This document shows, piece by piece, positions 54,370 to 64,000 of a stretch of DNA of 64,000 nt. The notes beneath the pieces were generated by a model. That model had not been told where the DNA came from. It was given only the letters and a program-made list of their open reading frames with translations, and searched no databases. Source of the stretch: Plumapathes pennacea (Eukaryota; Cnidaria; Anthozoa; Antipatharia; Myriopathidae); NCBI GenBank assembly GCA_964036295.1, contig OZ038463.1, positions 4,517,274 to 4,581,273 of the forward strand. The letters are read 5' to 3'. The position numbers and the translations under genes were made by a program. Every line of letters begins with the position of its first letter. Positions within the stretch are counted from its first letter, which is position 1.

Positions 54370-57300
54370 ATGGCGGCGAGTTCGCTGAAACAGCAGCTTG
54401 CCGCTTGTATGCGGCATCTTTCCAAGGTAAGTACGTCATACATTTTATGTGGCTAGATGTAAACTGGTCCAAGTTCGTGACACATTAATACTTGATGCCA
54501 ATTTCCGTTTTGATATATAATCAGTCACAATTGTATTTCTAGTTGGAGGACTCCCTGTAAAACCTGGAAAGGTTTTCTGAGTCCCCATTTAAGGTTAAAA
54601 CATGCATTGTAATCAAACTGTCAATAAACTGTAAGAATGTAGCTAATTAAATGATACTAAAAGTGCTGTATCATACCCAGGCCAAGAACGATGGCCTATA
54701 TGTGGTTTACTGTTAAGTGTTATGAAGCCCAAAAAATTAATGTTAAGTGTTATGTAAAAAAATACAGTTAAGTGTTACAAGACCAGATCTTAAATAAAAC
54801 AAGACAAGAGGGCCCAGATAGGCTTTACTGTTAAGGTTATGGGCCTGAATTTTTTACTGTTAAGTGTTATGCAGACCCCCCCCCCCCCCCCCCCCCCCAA
54901 TCTGGGCCCTCATATTACAAACCAAGGAGGAGAGGGTGCATGGGTAGATTTCTATGACCAAAAACACACCCGAGCCTAGAATTAGTGATCCCAGCCAAGA
55001 GTGGTGATCTTTTGTACCCAATTTTATAAATTACTTGAATGTTTATAAATTTTCTTAGGAAGACTATGAAATCCTGCAACGTATGTTCACTGAATGGGAA
55101 GCTAAAGTCAAACCAATTACAGCAGAGAATCATGTGATGCGTGAAGCAGAACTGGCAGATTTCTTACAGTATTTGGTTGAGTGTGCAGAATTATCCTCTT
55201 CTGATGACCAGGAAGGGGATGCTGAAGGTACTGGTCAATTGTCAAACTGTTGAATTAGTCGATAGAGTATACAGTCAACTGGGCGACCAGCTCCAAATGT
55301 CCGTTTTAGAGAGGTTTCTATCTTCAGAGAGTTTAGTCAGAGTAAATGACTGAAGAAACAGCAGGGACTGGTCCTACCGCATCTCCATCTTAGATAGCTG
55401 TGTCCATCTTAGAGGGGAGTACATTAAGAGGGAGTTAACTGAATAAGTATATGCAGTATATACTGTACTTTATTACACGACTTCACATTTTCGAGTGCAA
55501 ATACGGGCCAAAACAAGTGCAAAGATGGGAGTGTATTGCACTCGTCAGGAACCAGATCAACTGATTTATTAGCTTACATGATCAATTTTCGCAAAAGCAA
55601 AGCTTATGAATGCGTCATTTTCTGTTCCATTTTGCACGCGGCGAGAACGTTTGCCCTGCTTCATTTGTCATGTAATAAGCAATTTATTACACGAAAAGTC
55701 GTGCAATACGGCTGCATTTTTACTCGTCAGTTTTATTTTTTCTCGCCTGAAGCAGGCTCGAAAAAATAAAACCGACTCGTAAAAATACTCTGCCGTATTG
55801 CACTCCTTCCCGTGTAATAACCTCTTTTTATACTTAATACATAACAATGCAGTAGCCTTGACTGTAATATTATATGAGACATACTTTCCATACAATTTAG
55901 CAATCAGCTAATTCAGGTTGATGCTCTATGTTTATCAGCTAATCGCTATTATTTCTCATCATCTAGCTCAAGAGAAAGTCAGCAGTGCAGCAGCAGTACT
56001 GAGGATTTGTTCTGCACTCTTGAGATTTGACTATCAGGTCACTGATGAAATGCAGGTGAGTGTTTAGCTTTGCTTGTTGGACTGGCACAACTGCCTCAAA
56101 AATATGTCATGTCTTACTGTCCATCTGCCATGTCTTACTGTCTGTTGTGTCTTACTGTCTGTTGTGCCTTAATGTCTCTTACTGTCTTAATGTCTCTTAA
56201 TGTGTCTTACTGTCTGCCTGTTTTTTTTTTGTCTTACTGTCTGTCATACTGTATCTTGCTGTCTGTCGTGTCTTACTGTGTGTGTGTCTGCCTGCCTACA
56301 GTGCCTGGTGAAATTGACTTGATATAATTGCAGTTTTCTTTGTTTGTCCACAGCAGAGTGACAGTTTTGTGTTGAAGAGAGCTTCAAGTTCTTTGGTGGC
56401 CTTATGTGCTGCTCACGCAGAACAGCATGCTTGGACAAGTGAAGAATCGTCCTCTGCTGCAAAAGGTACAATAAGCACCAAAAGTAATCAATCAAGTAAT
56501 CAACAAACTTCTCCTTTCAACCCAAAGTTAGCTATACATGGTTCAGCATGGAGATTTTTATTTGAAGCTGCTTGTGGATCCCCCTAACACTATACTCAAA
56601 TACACACATTTTTGTTCAGGGCAGGTTGGGCCATTGGCCCTAAAAGAATGTTTGGAAATTAAATATTATAAATAAGCTGTATAGTGTCCCAGCTAACTTT
56701 CATACAAAGAGTGCAGGACCATGCAAGCTCCACTTAAAAGGCAGTAAATCTTCTCAAAACTTGGCTCCATCACTGCCTGGATGACCACAGTAAATGACAG
56801 TATGGGACATAAAAGAACTTCTAAATAAATCAGAGATCCTGAACTTTATGGTCCCACCAACAAGTGCCAGTCAACACAAGCCATGCAAACTCGCATAAGA
56901 GCATGATAATATGATAAGTTTTTGAATGGTTAGATGCACACAGTATAACAAATAAGAGTATACAAACAAACAAAGTAAAATAAAGTGAGTCACAGAAATG
57001 ATTTTATTGCTATTTTTGTGAGGTTGCTGTTCCAGCCTGATTCAGTGGCCGAGAGGTCTGGGGTGGTGGACCAGAATCCGTGATGAAGCTCTGAACCAGG
57101 AGGTCGTGGGTTCGATCCCTATGGCCTGCAGTAGTATGAAGGTTTTTCATCCGAGAAGGCAACTCCAACGGTTTTTCCCTTCCAAACCTGTCTGCTTTCC
57201 ACAGGAGGGGGGGGGGGGGGGTAATCCACCAACACGACCCCACCAGCTATGCTGATGTATTTACCATGTATAAATAAAGACACTTTACTTTACTTTCACC

Positions 57301-60300
57301 TTAACAGAGCTCCTTCATGTAATCTGCTCTGGGTGCAAATGCCCATCAGTCTGTGAACTTCTGTCTGGCCACAATGAAGCAACAGATCTGAACAGCAGCA
57401 CACGACTATTTCCTAGAGGCCTTTTGCACCACATTCTGGATTATTTAAGACCCAGGCTCATGAAAGACACTTGGAAGAAGTTTGCCACTGCTCCATGCGC
57501 AAGTGTCTGGTGCGTGATGCAGGTTAAGGTAAACACATACATTTTTATGCGTTGCTAAGAAACCCGCATAAACCTTACCTTAGTTGTGTGAGTTTCTACT
57601 GTACAGCTTAGAGATAAGCGAACCAAAAAAGGCGTTCGGAACTCGTTTAAACGCGCTTGCAGCCGTACGCACGCTTTTGCATAAATAATCGAACGCGTTG
57701 AATGTGAATAATTGCAAAGGAATGTACATGCGCTTTTGATTGCGCCCAGGCAAAATTTGCGAGACAAGTTGCTGGAGGGGTGTTACACACCGTGCAACGG
57801 CGTTGCAAGTTGCTGCCCGTTGCGAAAAGTAGAACTGAGTTCTACTTCGTGCAACGTTACATACGCCCAACAAAGAAATGTGAAACAAGCCCTGTTACAC
57901 TGTGCAATTCTTCAGCATCTTGTTTCGCAACGGCGTTGTTGAGAAAACCGCACAAGGCCTTAAACTATGGTGGCATTTCCCGCTTTTCAGAGATTAACAT
58001 AGATTTACTAAAAGTCAACAACTAATCCGGCTAACCGGCCGTCGGTAGAGTAAACTTTTCGAGGTTGCCATCCGGCATAGCCACCATACAACATAAATCC
58101 GCCTTATTCACGACCTGAAAACGAATTGTCTTGTTTTTTACAGTATCCATACCTTGGAGAACATTTTCCCAAAGTTCTACCTGGCCTGCTGCTTTTCATA
58201 GATGATTTTCAGGTTTTGAATTTAAAATAACTTTTTCTTTATGTGTCTTGCATCCTTCTCTTTATCTCAGTCTGTTTTTCTCTAGGATTTTGTATATTAT
58301 GCTAGCACTTTTTCTGAACATTTTAGGAACGTTTTTGACCAATTGAGAGGAAAGTAAATAATTATGGACCTCGTGAAGACTAAGAAGTATTCAGCAGTAA
58401 CACAGATTTGAGTCAGCCATTGAGTGATCAGTACAATGCTATAATAACATAATCAAGTACGCCTTTAAAGGACCGGCTTCTAGTGGACGAAATTTTCTTG
58501 CAATGGATTATTCCAGAATTTAAGAGCCTTATCTCCTGCCGAGATAAGGGTTCAAAAGAAGCATAATGTACAAAAGCCTAATTTCCCGGCTTCCTCTGCT
58601 ACTATTATTTTTCTGTCCCTTGTGTGTCCAGACAGTCACTCTGTCTGTCTGTCTCTCAAATGGAGAAGTAAGCTTGATAAAGTATATAGGTCTTTTCATT
58701 TCCATTCTTAGATTTGTAGTTGTTTCAACCCCCTTTTGATTAAGCCCAGAAATGAATCACATCACTCAATGTCAACTGTGTATATTTATTTGGCCAATCG
58801 TGTTTTGGACAAACCCGAACAAAATTGTCCAAAAATATTTTAACTCGTTCTTAGTGATCCGCCCGAGGTGTTATTTGCTTTTCGTATGAAACAACGTCCG
58901 TATTATGTGGACTAAACTAGGCTCTCTGCAGCTGTACTGATTGTGTAAATTGCCCCTCAAACGCAGGTCGAGAACAAGCTGTTAGGGCTAGCGTGCCTAA
59001 AACACGTCATAGACAATGTGGTAAGCAATAACAACTATATGACTCTTTACAATGCATGCAGTGAAGACTCCTTGAGTGTACGGCTGTTGTTGTACCGTAT
59101 ACTTGACTGACTTCTTGTGTACCATATATACTTGAAGGCACATTCAGCTACATGTACATGTCTTGACCAAACCTCTTGTGCTTTCCAGTCACAATCACCA
59201 ATCTAGCTAGTCAGAAACTGAAGGTGTCAGTGAAGGCCTGTAAGTCGGTAAAGCTCAGTGAGTCGCTTGTTTTATGTATCGTCTCCCCTATTGATCAATA
59301 TAACATGGGTGACTGTCGGTCGAAATTGGCAAACTACGTTTAGTACTTGCTCCGACGAAGGGCTAGCACTCGAAACGTCGGCTTCAAATTCTTTTACGGC
59401 GTCTAGCTTTCACACATCGACCCTTGTCTATTCGTTATACACGATATTCTCCACGCCGACACAGTCAAAATCTAGTTCTTTTTAGTACTAGTTTTCCATT
59501 GTACGTTTACGCAGAACTGTGCTGAGCTACGGTATCAGTAGCTTTATGTAGCAACGAAGGAGATATTACTAATTAATCAAACATCGTTTTGACGTTTTAA
59601 TTTTCAGAATAAAACAGAGTTACACTGGTATGGCAGAGCCAATGTCATCTATGAGGTACAGCTTTGCATGCAGCAACGAACTCAAAGTTATTTCTTCCGT
59701 TTGAATTGTTTAAAGCATGTTTTACAACATTTCGGCTAATCAGGAGCAAAAAAAAAAAAAAACAATTGTGATTTAGTTTACCTAATACTGGTCATTCCAG
59801 ACTCAGTCCCCAGCCAGCGGTGTTTTTGGAGGATCGCGGGCGCCGAAACACCGACATCTGAGGAATGAGCCTAGTGAAGATCATGCGCGCGCACTGCTCA
59901 TTCAAATTAATTCCTGTTGGATGAAATAATTTTCTTACGGTCTTTGTGACTGTTCATATGTGATGTACTTCCTGTCGTTGCAGGCTTTGCGTCATCTTAT
60001 TTACACCAATGAACCGTCGGTCTTTCGTGCGCTCTGTCCTTGTATACACAGCATACTGAAAGTGATTGAGGGCTCGTCTAACAAAACCAAGCCGTGTAGA
60101 AAGGTACGAGAAAGAAGTTATCAAGTGAAAGAATGGTCATTTAGTAAATCCATTCCATCAAAAATAGGGCGGCCGCAGTCGCACAATTATCACAATCCCA
60201 GGACCTTTCTGTAAATCGCTTTTGTGAGGAAGCCTTCCTGGTTGTAAAAATTATTATCATTATTTTTATTATTATTAATTATATTTATTATTATTAATCC

Positions 60301-63128
60301 ATCGTCGATCAACTTTAGAAGTTGTCGTTATAAAATCGTCGTTAATTTTGTCTTGTTAGTTCATTATTAGAAACTTAGGCAGAGTCAATTTTTTTGCTCC
60401 GTTTAGCATTGTCCTGGTTAGTACTGCATAGAAAGGGTTTTTACTAGGGCCATGAGAATGTATGTAATCTTTGGCGACTTTGAAATTGGAACTCATGAAC
60501 TCTTTGAAGGCCAACATCGCGATCGTGAATTCAAAGTAGCGAATCGCGCCAGTTCGACTCATGGCCCTCAATGTGCATCGTATGGTCTGATGACAGCTGA
60601 GTGAACAATTAGTTCTCACTAAATCACTCGTGCAGTTCCTTACTGTACTTTAGTGGTTGAAAATTGTTACCATGCGACTCACGCATGTTAATGCTGACAA
60701 GATCCAAACTACAATCATGTTCAAAAGTCGTTGGGACGCTCTTGTTACGCACATCCGGAGCACAATGTAAATCCGTACAACCTATGGGGGTCTCATATTT
60801 CTTGTTTTCAAGTCCCTCCCCCTCCCCTCCATTCAATGTTGGCCCGTTGTGCAGCTGTAAGCCGAGCCATGCTCAGCTACCCAACATTGAATGGGGTGAG
60901 GGTGGTAAACTTGAAATTGACCATGATTGTACGTTGCCTCACCATACAGGCCAACATGTGTGATGATGTGTTCCATGTTGTATTGACGTCCATGGAGTTT
61001 GAAGGCAAAATACCCATGCGAAGAGTAAGTATTATGTCACTTACACTGAACCACAAGTCCACGGGGTCAGACTTTTCGACCACTTAGTTGCCACAGCGAC
61101 TGCAGCTGTTGTGTTTTTTGACAGGCGTACGCATCTCAGCTGGAAGGCTTTGTGAAAATGATGGGTATCACCGTGTTACGTCACATGAAGGTCAGTGACG
61201 TGCCAGTGGCTGGTCGCTCTTTAGACTTCGTTCTTGACGAACGAACGAACAAACGTTTAACGACGAGGAGTTCTGTATTAGTATATAATGAGTATTTGTG
61301 AGTTTTTTTGTTTGCTTGTCTGTTTGCTTGTTTGTCTGTTTGTCTGTTTGTTTGTTTGTCTGTCTGTTTGTTTGTTTGTTTGTCTGTCTGTTTGTTTGTT
61401 TGTTTGTTTGTGAATATGTCACCACTAAGTGCGAGATCGGCTGGCCGCCGAAATACGTTCTTGACGTCACTTCCGTTGGGCGACGTTTTGTCGCTATTAC
61501 TACGTAACTCAGGCTTACTCGAGGTAAAATTTCACTTGTTCTGTTGTGAAAAACTTATGTTATAAAATGCATTGGACTAAGAGTTGTGTATGGAGTCCTA
61601 GTTTTGAGTTTCTTGGCTGTTGAGGTTTTACGAGCGTTAAACGGAACTGCAATCCACAGCTTTGAGCAATAACCGCTGACTAAAATCTAAGGTGACGACA
61701 CTGCCGAAAAACGGATCTCCGTGGTGTCGACTCGTTTTATTCTGGGTGATGGCGTAGTTTTAATTCTGACAGATTTTTCGTCTTTATTTACTGCATGCCT
61801 TGTAGCGCCTGTTAGATGTCGTGTTTTCATACCTGAGTGTGTATGATGGGCCTGGTGAAGAATGTCGCTTGGCGGTTCTAGATGCTCTCCACACTCTCCT
61901 CCTCTGCAGCTGGCCCAGGTAACCAGGCCTTTTATCTCACCAACAGCCTGGGCTCCGACACGGTCAAAGGGTTGATCCCTTTGGGGAGGGGTGGGGAGCT
62001 AGTTGGTCAACAGCATATTTCACGACGTTAGTTTAGGGTGCACACAAGTTTTTGTTGATACAGTGCATATTGTATAACTCGCGACGTCGAGGCAGACGAA
62101 CACTAGTTCTCACAGGGACTTGCTGTCGAACTACCCGGCCAGGTGTGGGCACTGGAATTTGAAGAAACGTTTCAAATATGACATGTTTCTGCTGTTTTTA
62201 GGATTGCTGGTCACACGGATGCAGTTGTGAAGCACCTGTTGAAGTTGCTAGTGGATGTTTCAGACGAGCAGTCGATCGTGACACACAAAGGTATAATGCT
62301 GACGGCGGTCGTTTTTGAATGCCCGCCGTAATAGACGTTGGACAGACGAACTTAGCTTTTGCATTGTCTTGTGCTCCTGAAAGACGCACCCACAGACACG
62401 AAATAATGCACCCAGCATGAAAACAAGCGAATAGAAGATTTCCGATTTTCGGAACTTTGACTGCAAATTGATTTTTTGCCGTGCTGGCGCCAAATAAAAT
62501 GCTGTGTGAAATGGCGAGGTTTAACATAGTGTAATGAGCTTAGTCTGCATGGGAACTCATGCCTAAAGTATGGAGGAGGCATCAAAGAACTGAGTCAATT
62601 TGTTGTTTCTCATCAACAGCAAGCTCGGAAATTATCAAGAAATCTACACAATGCCTGGTGACTTTACGGATGTGCTGTGGAGACCAGTTTCAGGTGCTAA
62701 GCTATAGTAAAATACCGCAAGTGAAGCAGGCCGTCTCCATCAGGCTGGTTTCATGACCAAAAGCCACCATGTGGCTGAAATATTTTTGAATTTCAAACTA
62801 CTGCCTAATTCGAACTATAAATGCTATGAGCCTGAAATTTTGCATTCTTACATATTGTTTCACGCTCTTTCCATTTCTGGCACTCAAAAAGCCTTAGGGG
62901 GTGAATTTTCAGTCTCGTGGTTTAAAGCCACGTTTTGCTTTCTTGCATCTTATTCTACCCTAGCCAAGGAGATTCAGAAAAAGACCTTTCTTGACCGATT
63001 ATGCGCACTCTTTATTCCTCCAGGACTGTTGGACGTTATTACAAGAAGGCTTTGGTCACAGAGTTGTGGACGAATGTCTCGCGAAAGCGTTGGCGGGCGA
63101 CGTTGGTGACCTGCAAGAAGCGGTATAG
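54370..63128 (+). CDS. TTI2: TTI2, TELO2-interacting protein 2
   Basis: Subunit of the TTT (TELO2-TTI1-TTI2) co-chaperone that matures PIKK kinases such as mTOR and ATM (family knowledge). Exons: 54370-54426, 55059-55227, 55967-56055, 56354-56465, 57308-57528, 58144-58212, 58967-59020, 59608-59655, 59984-60103, 60950-61024, 61125-61190, 61806-61918, 62202-62290, 62620-62693, 63024-63128 (TAG). All phases agree: 486 aa against 508 in human. It is an all-helical HEAT-like protein. Diagnostic stretches are LLLFIDDFQ, VENKLLGLACLKHVIDNV, ELHWYGRANVIYEALRHLI, MGITVLRHMKRLLDVVFSYL and YDGPGEECRLAVLDAL followed by SWPR, each matching a human counterpart. The start ATG is in a Kozak-like context. Introns carry a palindromic MITE, a SINE and a TTTG microsatellite. 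Identification is firm. Confidence 0.92.
54872..54898. repeat. Poly-C run in TTI2 intron 1
   Basis: About 26 C in a row, preceded by repeated GTTAAGTGTTATG words at 54,710-54,870. Confidence 0.8.
55684..55820. mobile_element. Palindromic MITE in TTI2 intron 2
   Basis: TTATTACACGAAAAGTCGTG ... CGTGTAATAA arms; internal TTTTATTTTTTCTCG pairs with CGAAAAAATAAAA around CCTGAAGCAGGC. Related TTTATTACACGAC sequence lies just upstream at about 55,470. Confidence 0.8.
57040..57297 (+). mobile_element. tRNA-derived SINE in TTI2 intron 4
   Basis: A box TGGCCGAGAGG (57,046-57,056) and B box GGTTCGATCC (57,109-57,118), a G-run, then an ACTTT-repeat tail. The 5' part matches the minus-strand pieces at 37,364 and 46,680. 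Confidence 0.75.
57757..57929. mobile_element. Inverted-repeat element in TTI2 intron 5
   Basis: TTGCGAGACAAGTTGCTG ... CAGCATCTTGTTTCGCAA, with GGGTGTTACAC / TGTTACACTGTGCA inside. Confidence 0.6.
59352..59381 (+). other. Conserved short hairpin motif, copy 2
   Basis: Stem CCGAC/GTCGG with loop GAAGGGCTAGCACTCGAAAC, the same 20-nt loop length as copy 1 at 5146-5175. Confidence 0.6.
61298..61411. repeat. (TTTG/TCTG)n microsatellite in TTI2 intron 11
   Basis: About 28 tetramers mixing TTTG and TCTG. It gives Cys/Leu/Phe-rich false frames. Confidence 0.9.
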
Positions 63129-64000
63129 CTGAGACCAGCGCTGTATCATCAGAGAACACAGTCAATCTTAGTTGATCAATTTAGTCTAAAGAAAAATTGA
63201 AGACAGATATTTATTTTTTATATGTGGATTTTTTTCAGCATGCAACCGTGAAAGGAAAAAATGTGACACTTGAGTTAAACAACAAACCAGATACATTTAC
63301 GCAATGAAGGTATATAAACAACATGTATACAACAATTACAAACAAAAAGCGCACACTTTGACCAGCTCAAGCGAATACGTTTTAAATCATACCAGGTTTC
63401 GCGGAGATAAACTGCCGGGAAAATTTCATGCATCGTGCAGAATTTGGCGACACATCCGGGAACTTTGGTGGACGCCGGCGCCAAATTTGAAAGCTGATCA
63501 GACAAACAGCGCTCGAAACAATAAGGAAAATGAGCGAAAACGGCCGAGGTGGCTTCACGTTTTGCTCGTTCACAGGCAACCTGCAAGTCGCAGCAGTCCG
63601 TTACCGTATGGCTTTTTCACTGGAGAGCCCAATAATTAATTCTTGTCCAGTCTCCATTTTCTTTCGTTCCTGTAACTATCCTAAAAATGGTTTTAGATTT
63701 TGGCCACTTCACCATCCAGCTTGTATGGGAAACCGCTTCTGTTGCATTTTGAGTGGAAATACCTCTCAAAAGCATTGATTAATTTTCAGGTTACCACATG
63801 GCTTTGATTGTGTGGGATCTGACGGTGTCTTTTGAAAATATTTGTAGGATTAGAATGCTTAGAAGTATTCTTAGAACCCAAATGCATAAAATGCATCCAG
63901 GTCGCTCTGGGTTTTGAGCTCTTTGGAAATTCTCAGGAGGACTCATTTTAAATTACGCGCGGTATAATCAATAGTCTTAGCCCCGCCTCCGCAAACAATA
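63129..64000. other. Right-edge spacer after TTI2
   Basis: No firm gene. An ATG at 63,530 opens MSENGRGGFTFCSFTGNLQV for 82 codons, and could be a first exon of a gene running off the window, but there is no convincing donor. No AATAAA for TTI2 was found. Confidence 0.4.

Noticed and set aside
59352..59381. Calling the hairpin motif a hammerhead ribozyme
   Set aside because: The GAAAC part fits but the CUGANGA core is not intact (CCGACGA; TCACAAA in the other copy), so only a structured motif is claimed.
61298..61470. Cys/Leu/Phe-rich and Lys/Gln/Thr-rich frames
   Set aside because: They are translations of the TTTG/TCTG microsatellite in TTI2 intron 11.
1..64000. Possible bacterial operon, CRISPR array or phage content
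   Set aside because: No operon-like gene packing or regular spacer array; the repeats are microsatellites and transposons, and all genes have spliceosomal introns.

Overview
The window is animal nuclear DNA: intron-rich genes with GT-AG splice sites, AT-rich spacers, many microsatellites and dense short inverted-repeat elements. The gene set (UBXN6, TASP1, MIC13, TTI2) is metazoan. An alpha-dioxygenase with a WSC insert, an ionotropic-glutamate-receptor-like protein with a potassium-type filter, and the repeat families suggest an anthozoan cnidarian, probably a stony coral. That placement is inference. I built every gene model by hand, chaining exons whose splice sites and reading phases agree and whose translations match remembered family sequences; no search was run.

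Left part (1-32,500). UBXN6 (759-8662, +) is a p97/VCP adaptor whose first exons lie off the left edge. About 6.5 kb of spacer follows, then a 701-codon fatty-acid alpha-dioxygenase-like gene (15,245-21,391, +) whose N-terminal segment and catalytic domain are separated by a WSC domain. Taspase-1 (TASP1, 22,309-28,912, +) comes next. It converges on a minus-strand locus (29,364-32,483) that has a signal peptide, a sushi-like cysteine module and a large terminal exon of roughly 29-residue repeats.

Middle part (32,802-52,459) is one direct tandem duplication. Unit 1 (32,802-40,426) and unit 2 (40,427-52,459) each carry a complete eight-exon minus-strand gene for a glutamate-receptor-like channel with a TVGYGD filter. 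Unit 2 is 4.4 kb longer because of at least six insertions. The best defined is a 1,535-bp element with long inverted arms built of TTGCTGCAA iterons, which carries a gene of non-transposase type. The unoccupied site is preserved in unit 1. Unit 1 has one private insertion, a 239-bp MITE. A haplotype-joining assembly error must be excluded.

Right part (52,700-64,000). MIC13/QIL1-like (minus) and TTI2 (plus) are divergent, with 65 bp between start codons, and probably share a promoter. TTI2 is complete (15 exons, 486 codons) and is followed by about 0.9 kb with no firm gene.

The genes do not form a pathway. They are housekeeping genes (protein quality control, MLL-type cleavage, PIKK assembly, cristae organisation) beside lineage-specific membrane and lipid-oxidation genes. 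The most unusual items are the potassium-filter receptor pair, the WSC-alpha-dioxygenase fusion, the iteron-armed cargo element, the intact UBZ4-type finger in UBXN6, and a short hairpin motif whose outer stem covaries between two copies.
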